Shown: piece by piece, positions 18,108-26,568 of the stretch | Numbering within the stretch: position 1 is the stretch's first letter | Layout of the letters: each line of letters starts with the position of its first letter | Origin: Bdellovibrionaceae bacterium UBA6776 | GTDB taxonomy: Bacteria > Bdellovibrionota > Bdellovibrionia > Bdellovibrionales > UBA1609 | Assembly (NCBI GenBank): GCA_002453155.1 | Contig: DKGG01000062.1 | Coordinates: 1 to 64,000, forward strand | Reading direction: 5' to 3' | DNA: 64,000 bases | Notes under the pieces: model-generated | Told to the model about the DNA's origin: nothing | Seen by the model: the letters and a program-made list of their open reading frames with translations, nothing else | Database searches by the model: none | Position numbers and translations under genes: made by a program

Positions 18108-18647
18108 ATGAAGCGTTTAAGCTCAATTGCGGCACTTTTTTTATTGGTTGGTTGCAATGGTGGAAAAAACCAAACCAACATTGAGTTGGTCACCAACATG
18201 ATGGATCAACAATCTGTAAAGTCTCAAGACTGGGTTCCTGAAGATGGGGACAAGCTTCAAATGAGGCAACCCCCTGAGGGGACAGTTCCTCGTGGGTTTT
18301 ACGTTTACCCCTATCCTAATGATCCAGAGGCTTCTGCGAACTTGAAGAACCCTCATGCTGGGGATTTTTCTCCGGAGCTTTTGGCTCAAGGGCAAAAGAT
18401 GTACGACATCTATTGTGCTGTTTGCCACGGTCATGGTGCAAAAGGGGATGGAACGGTTGCGGAGAAAATGCCGCTTCGTCCACCCTCATTGCTTACAGAC
18501 AAAGTGAGAAATTTTTCGGATGGTCGTATCTTTCACATCGTCACCCGCGGGCAAGGAGTGATGGGAAGCTATTCCAGCCAAATCGTGCATCCCGACGACC
18601 GTTGGGCCGTTGTGAACTACATTCGCAGTCTTCAAAAGGGCAATTGA
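18108..18647 (+). CDS. actE: Alternative complex III subunit ActE, monoheme cytochrome c lipoprotein
   Basis: The 179-aa protein has a lipoprotein signal with lipobox LVGC (Cys16) and a C-terminal class I cytochrome c domain (about 95-179). One heme motif, CAVCH, is followed by GHGAKGDG, and the likely Met ligand lies in GQGVMGSY. It takes electrons from the ActA/ActB chain and can pass them to an oxidase or soluble cytochrome. GGAGAAAG precedes the ATG. It sits 14 bp after actD. Confidence 0.93.
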   Translation: MKRLSSIAALFLLVGCNGGKNQTNIELVTNMMDQQSVKSQDWVPEDGDKLQMRQPPEGTVPRGFYVYPYPNDPEASANLKNPHAGDFSPELLAQGQKMYDIYCAVCHGHGAKGDGTVAEKMPLRPPSLLTDKVRNFSDGRIFHIVTRGQGVMGSYSSQIVHPDDRWAVVNYIRSLQKGN

Positions 18648-18668
18648 TAAAGGAACAGGTGAGTAAAT

Positions 18669-19871
18669 ATGTCGGCATCAACACACGCAACCAGATCAGC
18701 TCCTCAGCCACTTGTGGTGTCCTCTCGGCTTAAGACGATCAGCATGGTCTTCGCCTTTTTGGGATTGGCGAGTTTTGTGGCTTTGCTTTTCATGAACAAA
18801 GAACGTGCCTGGCACGCTTACTTGACGGGCTACTTTTACTTTACCTCATTGGCTCTGGGTGGAATGTTTTTCGCAGCCATTCAGCATTTGTCCAAGGCGG
18901 GATGGAGCGTGAACATTCGACGCCTTTCAGAAAGTATGGCCAGCTTTTTACCCGTGGCTTTTGTGGGCGGAGTGATTCTTTTGATTGGTGCTCCGACGCT
19001 TTATCTTTGGTTGGATAAGGGAGCCGTGGCTGCGGACCATTTGCTTCAACACAAATCTGGTTATTTAAACATGACGTTTTTTGTGATTCGTTTGGTGGCC
19101 TTTTTTGGAATTTGGATTTTCTTTTGGAATAAAATTATTGGTCTGTCCGTAAAGCAAGATGAGACTGGCGAAGAAAAAATCACAAGTAAACTGACTGCCT
19201 TTTCAGTGGCCTTCGCTCCTTTCTTTGCCATCACTTACTCTTTCTTTAGCATTGATTTGTTGATGAGCTTAGAACCTCACTGGTTCAGCACCATGTTCGG
19301 AGTGTACGCTTTTGCAGGACTTTTTCAGTCCACATTGGCCTTTCTTGTTTTGTTGGTGATCTACTGCATGAAAAAGGGAGTGCTGACCGGTTATGTGGAT
19401 GAGAACCACTTGCATGACCTTGGAAAATTCCTTTTTGCCTTCACTGTGTTTTGGGCCTACATCGCGTACTCCCAGTTTATGTTGATTTGGTATGCAAACC
19501 TTCCTGAAGAAACCGTTTTCTTTATTCACCGCATGCATGGTGGATGGTTGTGGGTTTCTGCAAGCTTGATCGTTTTCAAGTTTATCGTTCCGTTCTTGGC
19601 ACTTCTGCCTCAACGGGCGAAACGCAATCCCAATCACTTGGCTTCTGTGGCCGTTTTGATTTTGATTATGCAATATGTGGATTTTTACTGGTTGGTTTAC
19701 CCCAACTTGGATTCTCACCACGTGGTTTTCAGCATCTTTGAAGTTTTGGTCTGGTTGGGATTCGGTGGCGCCTTCTTGATGACGACCTTCCGCTTCCTTT
19801 CTAAAAATGCCATCATTCCTCGGAAAGACCCTCGTCAGGCGGAATCCAACCACCATCACGTGGTTTATTAA
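18669..19871 (+). CDS. actF: Alternative complex III subunit ActF
   Basis: ActF is a second polytopic subunit, distantly related to ActC. The 400-aa protein has about ten membrane helices with characteristic segments AWHAYLTGYFYFTSLALG, FWAYIAYSQFMLIWYANLPEE and YWLVYPNL. The first helix follows a polar 20-residue N-terminus. It ends the operon. No actG and no cytochrome oxidase genes follow; two tandem terminators lie just downstream, so the terminal oxidase must be encoded elsewhere. Confidence 0.93.
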   Translation: MSASTHATRSAPQPLVVSSRLKTISMVFAFLGLASFVALLFMNKERAWHAYLTGYFYFTSLALGGMFFAAIQHLSKAGWSVNIRRLSESMASFLPVAFVGGVILLIGAPTLYLWLDKGAVAADHLLQHKSGYLNMTFFVIRLVAFFGIWIFFWNKIIGLSVKQDETGEEKITSKLTAFSVAFAPFFAITYSFFSIDLLMSLEPHWFSTMFGVYAFAGLFQSTLAFLVLLVIYCMKKGVLTGYVDENHLHDLGKFLFAFTVFWAYIAYSQFMLIWYANLPEETVFFIHRMHGGWLWVSASLIVFKFIVPFLALLPQRAKRNPNHLASVAVLILIMQYVDFYWLVYPNLDSHHVVFSIFEVLVWLGFGGAFLMTTFRFLSKNAIIPRKDPRQAESNHHHVVY

Positions 19872-19902
19872 GATCCGTTTTCAAGGCCATCTTTCAGCCC
19901 TT

Positions 19903-19929
19903 AAAACCCCCTGAAAACGGGGGTTTTTT
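19903..19929 (+). terminator. Strong intrinsic terminator after the act operon
   Basis: AAAACCCCC (19903-19911) pairs perfectly with GGGGGTTTT (19919-19927) around the loop TGAAAAC, and the T-run continues to 19929. It lies 32 bp after the actF stop. Confidence 0.95.
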
Positions 19930-19936
19930 GCATTTT

Positions 19937-19962
19937 GAAGCCCTTTGGGCTTCCTTTTTTTT
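19937..19962 (+). terminator. Second tandem terminator before thrS
   Basis: GAAGCCC (19937-19943), a TTT loop and GGGCTTC (19947-19953) are followed by C and eight T. It lies eight bases after the first terminator, giving a double barrier between the act operon and thrS. Confidence 0.9.
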
Positions 19963-20035
19963 GAAATTTTGGTTAGTCTTTCGAATATGTTCATTTCTAA
20001 GACAGCAATTTCCATGACCACGTCGTTTTAATTTC

Positions 20036-21973
20036 ATGTCGGCTGTCAAAATTTATCTTCCCGACAACAGTGTAAAGACCTTTGACCACGAACCCAGCAT
20101 CCTCGAGGTGGCGGAATCTATTGGTCCTCGTTTGGCCAAGGACACCTTGGGCGGAAAAATCAATGGGAACAATGAAATCAAGGATTTGCGAACCACTCTG
20201 AAAGATGGAGACCAGGTTCGAATCATCACTTCAAAAGACGAAGAAAGTTTGGAAGTGATTCGCCATTCGGCGGCCCATGTGATGGCCCAAGCGGTCCAAG
20301 AAATTTGGCCGGATGTAAAGGTGACCATCGGTCCCGTGATTGAAAATGGCTTTTATTACGACTTTGATTCTCCTCGCAATTTTTCTCCGGAAGATTTGGA
20401 GAAGATTGAAAAGAAGATGGAAGAGATCCTTAAACGCGCAGAGCCTGTGGTTCGATCCACTTTGCCCAAGGCCGAGGCCATCAAAACTTTCAGTGAGATG
20501 GGTGAGCGTTTCAAAGTTGAGTTGATCGAAGGCATTCCTGATGAGGAAGTGGGAATTTACACCCAAGGCAAGTGGTTTGATCTTTGCCGGGGACCTCACG
20601 TCCAAAACATTGGCCAGATCAAAGCCGTTAAAGTTTTGAGCCTTGCAGGAGCTTACTGGAGAGGGGACGAAAAGAACCCTCAATTGCAGCGCATTTACGC
20701 CACGGCTTTCAATGACAAAAAAGAATTGAAAGCTCACTTGGAGCGTTTGGAAGAGGCCAAAAAGAGAGACCACCGTAAGCTTGGAAAAGACTTGGGACTC
20801 TTTCATTTTCACCAGTTCTCCCCCGGGGGACCCTTTTTCACTCCTAAGGGAACAATCATTTACAATGAACTTCAGTCCTTTATGCGGGACAAGTACAAAG
20901 AGTACAGCTATTCAGAGATCATTACGCCTCAGGTGTTTGATGTGGACCTGTTTCATCAGTCTGGCCACTATGAAAACTACCGGGAAAACATGTATTTCAC
21001 CGAGATTGATGAAAGACAGTTTTCTTTCAAGCCGATGAACTGCCCCAGCCATTGTTTGCTTTATCAATCGGATAAAAAATCTTACCGGGATCTTCCTTGG
21101 CGCGTGGCGGACTTTGGTCGTTTGCACCGCTATGAGCGCAGTGGAGCCATGCACGGTTTGACTCGAGTTCGCACCTTTTGCCAAGACGATGCTCACATTT
21201 TTTGCCGCTTAGATCAGCTTCAGGATGAGATTGCAACTTTTATGAAGCTTCTCTCTGAAGTCTATCAAACTCTCGGTTTGGATGAGTACGTGATCTACCT
21301 TTCCACTCGCCCCGAAAAACGCATGGGAAGTGATGAGGTTTGGGATCAGGCGGAAGGCGCGTTGAAAGAAGCGCTGAAAAGTTTGAATTTAAATTATGTG
21401 ATCAATGAAGGCGACGGTGCCTTTTATGGACCCAAGCTGGATGTGATGTTCGTGGATGCTTTGAAGCGTCCTTGGCAGCTTGGAACTTTGCAGGTGGATT
21501 ACAATTTGCCGCAGGCTTTTGATTTGAGCTATGTGGGAGAAGACAACAAAGATCACCGACCTGTGATGCTCCACCGTGCGGTGCTGGGCTCTTTGGAGCG
21601 TTTTATCGGAGTTTACTTGGAGCATGTGGCCGGTCATTTGCCCACCTGGCTCAGTCCCACTCAAATTCGCATTTTGACTCTGACAGATCGTCAATTGGAA
21701 TACGCACAGGAATTGAAGTCGCAATTTGCAAGTCTTGGGCTTCGGGTGCACTTGGACGATCGCAGTGAAAAATTGGGCTACAAAATTCGCGAAGCCCAAC
21801 TTCAAAAGGTCCCTTATATGGTGATCCTTGGAGACAAAGAGCTGGAGAACAAATCCATCTCGGTGCGCTTAAGAACAGGGGCGAACAAAGAGGGTCTTCA
21901 ACCGGCCTCATTTGGTCAGTCCGTTTTAGAAGAAATCAAATCAAGGAAATTAAAATCCCATCTTGAGGGATAA
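20036..21973 (+). CDS. thrS: Threonyl-tRNA synthetase
   Basis: This is a full-length 645-aa ThrRS. The TGS domain (about 1-63) is followed by the N2 editing domain with the HSAAHVMAQA motif near residue 77. The class II catalytic core (about 245-535) carries MNCPSHCLLY with the zinc-binding Cys, and RYERSGAMHGLTRVR. The anticodon-binding domain (about 540-640) includes YKIREAQLQKVPYM. No clear ribosome binding site precedes the ATG. A TTGAAA at 19961 with a weak TATGTT 19 bp later is a poor promoter candidate. The gene starts the thrS-infC-rpmI-rplT block. Confidence 0.97.
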   Translation: MSAVKIYLPDNSVKTFDHEPSILEVAESIGPRLAKDTLGGKINGNNEIKDLRTTLKDGDQVRIITSKDEESLEVIRHSAAHVMAQAVQEIWPDVKVTIGPVIENGFYYDFDSPRNFSPEDLEKIEKKMEEILKRAEPVVRSTLPKAEAIKTFSEMGERFKVELIEGIPDEEVGIYTQGKWFDLCRGPHVQNIGQIKAVKVLSLAGAYWRGDEKNPQLQRIYATAFNDKKELKAHLERLEEAKKRDHRKLGKDLGLFHFHQFSPGGPFFTPKGTIIYNELQSFMRDKYKEYSYSEIITPQVFDVDLFHQSGHYENYRENMYFTEIDERQFSFKPMNCPSHCLLYQSDKKSYRDLPWRVADFGRLHRYERSGAMHGLTRVRTFCQDDAHIFCRLDQLQDEIATFMKLLSEVYQTLGLDEYVIYLSTRPEKRMGSDEVWDQAEGALKEALKSLNLNYVINEGDGAFYGPKLDVMFVDALKRPWQLGTLQVDYNLPQAFDLSYVGEDNKDHRPVMLHRAVLGSLERFIGVYLEHVAGHLPTWLSPTQIRILTLTDRQLEYAQELKSQFASLGLRVHLDDRSEKLGYKIREAQLQKVPYMVILGDKELENKSISVRLRTGANKEGLQPASFGQSVLEEIKSRKLKSHLEG

Positions 21974-21990
21974 ATCTCTAGGAGGAGCTT

Positions 21991-22611
21991 ATTCAAAAGT
22001 TTAGTGGATCCAGTCGTGGAGGAGCAAAAGGAAAGGGACGTTTCAATCGGGACAAAGGCCGACGGGGCGAACATCGTATGAACGAGGAAATTGATGCTCC
22101 ACAGGTTCGATTGATTGATGACGAAGGAAAAATGGCCGGGGTGATGTCGCCTCGAGAAGCACTTGCCATTGCGGAATCAAAGGGCTTGGATCTGATTGAA
22201 ATTGCGCCCACGGCGAAGCCTCCCACCTGTAAGATCATGGATTACGGAAAATGGAAGTACGAATCCAAGAAAAAGGAAAAGGCCGCCAAAAAGAACCAAT
22301 CTGTGATCACCATCAAAGAAGTTCAGGTCCGTCCACGCACGGATGAGCATGACTTGGAAACCAAGATGAAACACGCCCGCCGCTTCCTGTTGGAAGGGGA
22401 CAAGGTGAAGGTCAACTTGAGATTTTCGGGCCGAGAAATGGCTCACCAAGAGATCGGGCTAGAGACTTTGAAGAAGTTCGCCGAAGCTCTCTCTGATATC
22501 AGTACGGTGGAGACCCATCCGAAGATGGAAGGCCGGCAGATGTTTCTTTTACTAGGCCCAGATGCAGCCAAAATCAAAGAGCTGGAAAAGGCCAAAAAAT
22601 CCGGAAACTGA
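21991..22611 (+). CDS. infC: Translation initiation factor IF-3, AUU start codon
   Basis: IF-3 prevents subunit association and checks the start codon. The recognisable protein covers both domains: PQVRLID...GLDLIEIAP and CKIMDYGKWKYE in the N-domain, then KEVQVRPRTDEHD and KVKVNLRFSGREMAHQ in the C-domain. I place the start at ATT 21991 because AGGAGG lies five bases before it and the frame is open. The ATG at 22078 is codon 30 and has no site. An AUU start is the classic basis of IF-3 autoregulation. The extra N-terminus is rich in Gly, Arg and Lys. It lies 17 bp after thrS. Confidence 0.9.
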   Translation: MQKFSGSSRGGAKGKGRFNRDKGRRGEHRMNEEIDAPQVRLIDDEGKMAGVMSPREALAIAESKGLDLIEIAPTAKPPTCKIMDYGKWKYESKKKEKAAKKNQSVITIKEVQVRPRTDEHDLETKMKHARRFLLEGDKVKVNLRFSGREMAHQEIGLETLKKFAEALSDISTVETHPKMEGRQMFLLLGPDAAKIKELEKAKKSGN

Positions 22612-22633
22612 GTGGATTTTCAAGGATTTCCCC

Positions 22634-22662
22634 TTGTCCCAGAAGCCCAGTGGAGCTATAAC
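22634..22662 (+). promoter_or_regulatory. Sigma-70-type promoter candidate for rpmI-rplT
   Basis: TTGTCC (22634-22639), a 17-bp spacer and TATAAC (22657-22662) match the -35 and -10 consensus at four and five of six positions. It lies just after infC and would start an RNA near 22669 that carries the leader hairpin before rpmI. This was found by eye only. Confidence 0.6.
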
Positions 22663-22684
22663 ACTAGGCTTCACAAGCACTGAA

Positions 22685-22730
22685 TTGGGCCCAAGATGAA
22701 GAAAGTCCGCCTTATGCGGCCTTCGCCCAA
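22685..22730 (+). promoter_or_regulatory. Structured mRNA leader of rpmI-rplT (probable r-protein operator)
   Basis: TTGGGC (22685-22690) pairs with GCCCAA (22725-22730). Inside, GAA/TTC and CCGC (22707-22710)/GCGG (22716-22719) form an interrupted helix closed by a CTTAT loop. The structure ends six bases before the AAGGAGA ribosome binding site. In other bacteria ribosomal protein L20 represses this operon by binding such a leader. Which protein binds here is inference. Confidence 0.5.
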
Positions 22731-22747
22731 CCAGGAAGGAGATCACA

Positions 22748-22939
22748 GTGAAACAAAAGACTCATTCAGGGGCAAAGAAGCGTTTTAAAGCCCTTGCCAG
22801 TGGTAAGATCAAAAGAAAACAACAAGGTCGACGTCACCTTCTCGAAAACAAATCATCCAAGCGCAAACGTCTACTTGGAAACACCAAGTATGTGAACCCA
22901 GCGAACGAGTACCAAGTGACTCGTTGTGTACTTCCTTAA
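22748..22939 (+). CDS. rpmI: 50S ribosomal protein L35
   Basis: The 63-aa basic protein matches L35: KTHSGAKKRFK at the N-terminus, GKIKRKQQGRRHLL in the middle and the Lys/Arg-rich KSSKRKRLL segment. The start is GTG, preceded by AAGGAGA at good spacing. It lies 136 bp after infC, with a promoter candidate and a structured leader in the gap. Confidence 0.95.
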   Translation: MKQKTHSGAKKRFKALASGKIKRKQQGRRHLLENKSSKRKRLLGNTKYVNPANEYQVTRCVLP

Positions 22940-22964
22940 TTTTAATTTTTTTTAGAGGTGATTT

Positions 22965-23309
22965 ATGAGAGTTAAAGGTGGAATTTCGACCCGTCGTCGT
23001 AGAAATAAGATTTTAAAACGTGCTAAAGGCTTTTACTCAGCCAACTCCCGAGCGATCAGCCACGCATCCGAAAAAGTGGATCGCGCTCAAGCCTACGAGT
23101 ACAGAGATCGTCGCGTAAAGAAACGTGAGTTTCGTCGTCTTTGGATTCAAAGAATCAATGCAGCTGCTCGCTTGAATGGCACCAGCTATTCTCAATTGAT
23201 GGGCGCATTGATCAAGTCGAACATGGAAATGGATCGCAAAATCTTGGCGGATATGGCTGTGAATGACCCTCAGGCCTTTACAGCAGTGGTTCGTCAGGTC
23301 CTTTCATAA
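22965..23309 (+). CDS. rplT: 50S ribosomal protein L20
   Basis: The protein has the standard L20 length (114 aa). Typical blocks are the basic N-terminal tail RVKGGISTRRRRNKILK, AKGFYSANSRA, and the C-terminal YSQLMGALIKSNMEMDRKILADMA. L20 nucleates 23S rRNA assembly and often represses its own operon. GAGGTG precedes the ATG, 25 bp after rpmI. The mevalonate operon starts only 18 bp later, so these genes are probably transcribed together. Confidence 0.97.
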   Translation: MRVKGGISTRRRRNKILKRAKGFYSANSRAISHASEKVDRAQAYEYRDRRVKKREFRRLWIQRINAAARLNGTSYSQLMGALIKSNMEMDRKILADMAVNDPQAFTAVVRQVLS

Positions 23310-23327
23310 ATAGGCTTTGGCCCATTT

Positions 23328-24398
23328 ATGAGTTCGGACCTCGAAAAGAATTCTTTTTTACAGTTTGAAAACAGAAAGGTGGATCACATCCACCTTTCTC
23401 TGGACTCGAACAATCAAACGTCCGAATTTTCTGAATTTTCCCAAATTGAATTGATCCATGAGGCTCTTCCAGATCTGAATTTGGAAGACGTGGACATCAC
23501 ATCCACAGCCCTCAATCTTGATTTTAAGACTCCCTTTTTGATCAGCTCCATGACCGCAGGACATGTGCGCGGCGTGGATCTCAACTTGCGTTTTGCCCGA
23601 GCCGCGGAGGCTCGAGGTTGGTTGATGGGTGTGGGCTCACAGCGCCGTGAACTGACGGATCCCGAAGCCAAATCCGAATGGAAAAGGCTTCGCGAAGTGG
23701 CTCCACGGGTTCAGTTGTTGGGGAATATTGGAATTTCTCAACTGATTCAAACCTCCACAAAAGAAGTGGAAGATTTGGTGGGATCCCTAGAAGCTTGTGG
23801 AATGATTGTTCACTTAAATGCCCTGCAAGAGGGACTGCAGCCGGAAGGCACGCCCCAGTTTCGTGGGGGATTTGATCGCCTTCAAGATTTGGCAGAAACT
23901 TTAAGTGTTCCCGTGATCGTGAAAGAAACGGGCTGTGGCTTTTCGGAAAACACTTTGAAGAGACTGTCTCAAACAAAAGTTCGCGCTGTGGATGTCAGCG
24001 GTTTGGGCGGGACCCATTGGGGGCGGATTGAAGGAGGGCGTTCTCAAAAAGGGGATCTTCTTCAAAAGGCTTCGGAAAGTTTTCAAGACTGGGGAATTTC
24101 AACGGTAGAGAGTGTGTTTACTGCAGTTTCATTGAAACCTCCTTTTGAGGTTTGGGCCTCCGGCGGAGTCCGTTCGGGATTGGATGCGGCCAAGATGTTG
24201 GCCATGGGCTCTTCCATGGTGGGATTTGCAAAGCCTTTACTGGAAGCGGGGCTAGAGTCTGAAGAGTCTTTGTTTCAGACCATGAGAAGATTTGAATATG
24301 AATTGAAGTTGGCGCTGTTTTGCACCAACTCCAAAAATTTGGAAGAATTGAAATTAAAGAAGGTGTGGAAGTGGAAAAAGAGCGAACCAACGATTTAA
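23328..24398 (+). CDS. fni: Type 2 isopentenyl-diphosphate delta-isomerase
   Basis: Fni is an FMN enzyme that interconverts isopentenyl and dimethylallyl diphosphate. In 356 aa it shows the family blocks RKVDHIHL near the N-terminus, PFLISSMTAGH, MGVGSQRREL, NIGISQL, LNALQEGLQPEG, VIVKETGCG, and VDVSGLGGTHW. A C-terminal phosphate/flavin-binding block WASGGVRSGLDAAKMLAMG follows. It is the first gene of the mevalonate operon and its 3' end overlaps the next gene by 28 bp. Confidence 0.96.
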   Translation: MSSDLEKNSFLQFENRKVDHIHLSLDSNNQTSEFSEFSQIELIHEALPDLNLEDVDITSTALNLDFKTPFLISSMTAGHVRGVDLNLRFARAAEARGWLMGVGSQRRELTDPEAKSEWKRLREVAPRVQLLGNIGISQLIQTSTKEVEDLVGSLEACGMIVHLNALQEGLQPEGTPQFRGGFDRLQDLAETLSVPVIVKETGCGFSENTLKRLSQTKVRAVDVSGLGGTHWGRIEGGRSQKGDLLQKASESFQDWGISTVESVFTAVSLKPPFEVWASGGVRSGLDAAKMLAMGSSMVGFAKPLLEAGLESEESLFQTMRRFEYELKLALFCTNSKNLEELKLKKVWKWKKSEPTI

Positions 24399-25687
24399 AG
24401 CTTTCTTTGTTTTCAGGTTTTTCAAAACTTTCCCGTCAAGAGAGATTTGACCGGTTGATGGCGATGGGAGCTTTGTCCAAAGAGGATGTGAAGTTCTTAA
24501 AAGCTGGGTCTCCTTTGGATTTTGAATTGGCAGAGAAGTTTATTGAGAACGTGATCGGTTACTTTCAACTGCCCATGGGTGTTGCTACAAATTTTGTCAT
24601 TGATGGAACGCCCAGAGTGATTCCCATGGCTGTGGAAGAGACATCGATCATTGCAGCAGCCAGCAAGACCGCACGGTGGATTGGGCAGCACGGAAAAATT
24701 GAAACTTCTTTGCTCGGAAGAGAAATCATCGGCCAAATTCAATTGGCCCACGTTAAAAACCCTCTAGAATTTCAAAGCCAAATTGAAACCCATCAAGACG
24801 AGTGGGTGAAGCTTTCCAATGAGGAAGTGGCTTTTGGATTGAAGGCTCGAGGCGGTGGTGTCACTCGCATCTCCACACGATTCATTGAACGTGGAGATGG
24901 GGGGCACATGGCGGTGGTGCATGTCTATGCCGATCCCTGTGATGCCATGGGTGCAAACATCATTAACCAAGTCTGTGAATTTTTAAAAGCTCCCATTGAA
25001 GAAGTGACTGGTGAAAAGGTCACCATGTGCATTCTTTCAAACTTGGTGGACAGCCGAGTCACACGGGCCCAAGTCACTTTGGAAGGCCTGGACGAAGAGT
25101 TGATGGAGAAGATTGAAGAGGCTTCGTTGTTTGCGGAGTTGGACCCTTACCGAGCCGCCACCAATAACAAAGGTGTTCTGAATGGAATTGATCCCATTTT
25201 GATTGCAACTGGAAATGACTGGCGCGCTGTAGAAGCGGGAATTCATGCCTATGCGGCCCGAAGCGGTCAGTATCGAAGCATCACTCGCTGGAAGCGTGAA
25301 AATGGAAAATTGATCGGAGTGTTTGAAGCGCCCCTGATTTTGGGAGTGGTGGGAGGAGTGACCAACCTTCACCCTTCAGCGAAAATGGCGTTGAGAATTT
25401 TAGAAATTTCCTCAGCCGAAGATCTGTCGCGAATTTGTGCCGCAGTGGGATTGGTTCAAAACTTAGGTGCTCTTCGAGCACTCACCACGGTGGGCATTAT
25501 CGAAGGGCATATGAAGCTTCACATTAAGAATTTAACTCTTGGTGCCGGGGCGAAGGACAAAGAAATTCCGTTTGTTCAAAAACGACTTGAAGAAATTCTG
25601 TCATTGCAAAAACGCATTTCTTTGAGCCACGCCATTGAAGCGGTCAAAGAATTTCGCTCGAAACCTGAGTTGACCAAATCTCCGTGA
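24371..25687 (+). CDS. mvaA: Hydroxymethylglutaryl-CoA reductase, class II-like
   Basis: HMG-CoA reductase makes mevalonate from HMG-CoA. The 438-aa protein has ENVIGYFQLPMGVATNF and the catalytic Glu in MAVEETSIIAAAS. It also has DAMGANIINQVC, the catalytic Lys in ATNNKGVLNGID, the Asp in GNDWRAVEAG and the catalytic His in GHMKLH. It resembles soluble class II enzymes and has no membrane part. I chose the GTG start at 24371 because AGAAGG lies seven bases before it; a longer frame inside fni is unlikely. Confidence 0.95.
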   Translation: MEKERTNDLKLSLFSGFSKLSRQERFDRLMAMGALSKEDVKFLKAGSPLDFELAEKFIENVIGYFQLPMGVATNFVIDGTPRVIPMAVEETSIIAAASKTARWIGQHGKIETSLLGREIIGQIQLAHVKNPLEFQSQIETHQDEWVKLSNEEVAFGLKARGGGVTRISTRFIERGDGGHMAVVHVYADPCDAMGANIINQVCEFLKAPIEEVTGEKVTMCILSNLVDSRVTRAQVTLEGLDEELMEKIEEASLFAELDPYRAATNNKGVLNGIDPILIATGNDWRAVEAGIHAYAARSGQYRSITRWKRENGKLIGVFEAPLILGVVGGVTNLHPSAKMALRILEISSAEDLSRICAAVGLVQNLGALRALTTVGIIEGHMKLHIKNLTLGAGAKDKEIPFVQKRLEEILSLQKRISLSHAIEAVKEFRSKPELTKSP

Positions 25688-26568
25688 TTTTAAAAGCACC
25701 CAGCAAAACATTTGTTTGTGGCGAGTACGGAGTGCTAGCCGGTGGGCAGGGCCTTGTTTGGACTCATGGGCCTTCTTTTGAGATGAAGTTCTCAACGGAT
25801 CAGATCCCTAAGACTGGATTTACACCTCACCCCTTAAGCCCTGCAGGACAATTTCTCTCAAAGCATTCAGAATTTTTTAAAGATTACAGTTTCGAGTTTA
25901 ACGATCCTCACCAGGGGCGTGGCGGGTTTGGAGCCAGTGGTGCCCAATTTTTGTTTTTGTGGGCCTTTTTGAAAAAGAAAATGGGCCTTCCCATGGATTT
26001 GGAAACCTTAATGAAAGACTTTAAGGATTCTGACCTTGGTGCGTCCTCGGGCTGTGATGTGCTTTCTCAATTGGTGGGTGGACTGGCGCAGGTGAATCCG
26101 CAAATGCCGGTAAGAAGTCGAAGCCTTTTGTGGCCGTTTCCTCACCTGGAGGTCTTTTTGATTTCCACGGGGGTGAAAATATCCACTCACGATCACCTCA
26201 AAAATTTGGAGCGCAGCGAACTTGAAGACTTGAAAGGTTTTGGGGAGAGGGCGTCTCAAGCTCTTGAAGCTCAAAAGGAGTCGGATTTTTTTGGGACTCT
26301 TCAAGAGTTTCGAGATTCTCTGGAGAAAAAGAACCTGGTGGTGGAGTCCTCTTTGAAATTGCTTTCTCAATTTCAAAATCTCGCAGGACTTCGTTTTGCA
26401 AAAGCCTGTGGAGCTTTTGGCTCGGACACGCTCCTGTTCTTTGTGGAAAAGGAGCAAGCCAACGGGGCAGTTCACGAATTTCGCTCTCGGGGGTTTGAGG
26501 CTCTTTGTTTGAGCCGACCCAGGGATGACAAGTCTTTGGGGCTTGTTATAGAAGGTGTTCATGACTGA
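25684..26568 (+). CDS. GHMP kinase, probable phosphomevalonate kinase
   Basis: The 294-aa protein belongs to the GHMP family. Motif 1 is APSKTFVCGEYGVLAGG, the ATP loop is GRGGFGASGAQFLFLW (about residues 78-93), and GASSGCDVLSQLVGG contains the Asp expected at the active site. The C-terminal Gly-rich motif is weak (KACGAFGSDTLLF). The operon also encodes clear mevalonate kinase and diphosphomevalonate decarboxylase, so the missing step, phosphorylation of phosphomevalonate, is assigned here by context. The GTG start overlaps the previous stop by four bases. Confidence 0.8.
   Translation: MILKAPSKTFVCGEYGVLAGGQGLVWTHGPSFEMKFSTDQIPKTGFTPHPLSPAGQFLSKHSEFFKDYSFEFNDPHQGRGGFGASGAQFLFLWAFLKKKMGLPMDLETLMKDFKDSDLGASSGCDVLSQLVGGLAQVNPQMPVRSRSLLWPFPHLEVFLISTGVKISTHDHLKNLERSELEDLKGFGERASQALEAQKESDFFGTLQEFRDSLEKKNLVVESSLKLLSQFQNLAGLRFAKACGAFGSDTLLFFVEKEQANGAVHEFRSRGFEALCLSRPRDDKSLGLVIEGVHD

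Noticed and set aside
19987..20031. A 14-codon open frame just before thrS with three Thr codons, like an attenuation leader peptide
   Set aside because: It has no ribosome binding site, no terminator/antiterminator lies between it and thrS, and the best promoter candidate would place its ATG at or upstream of the transcription start.
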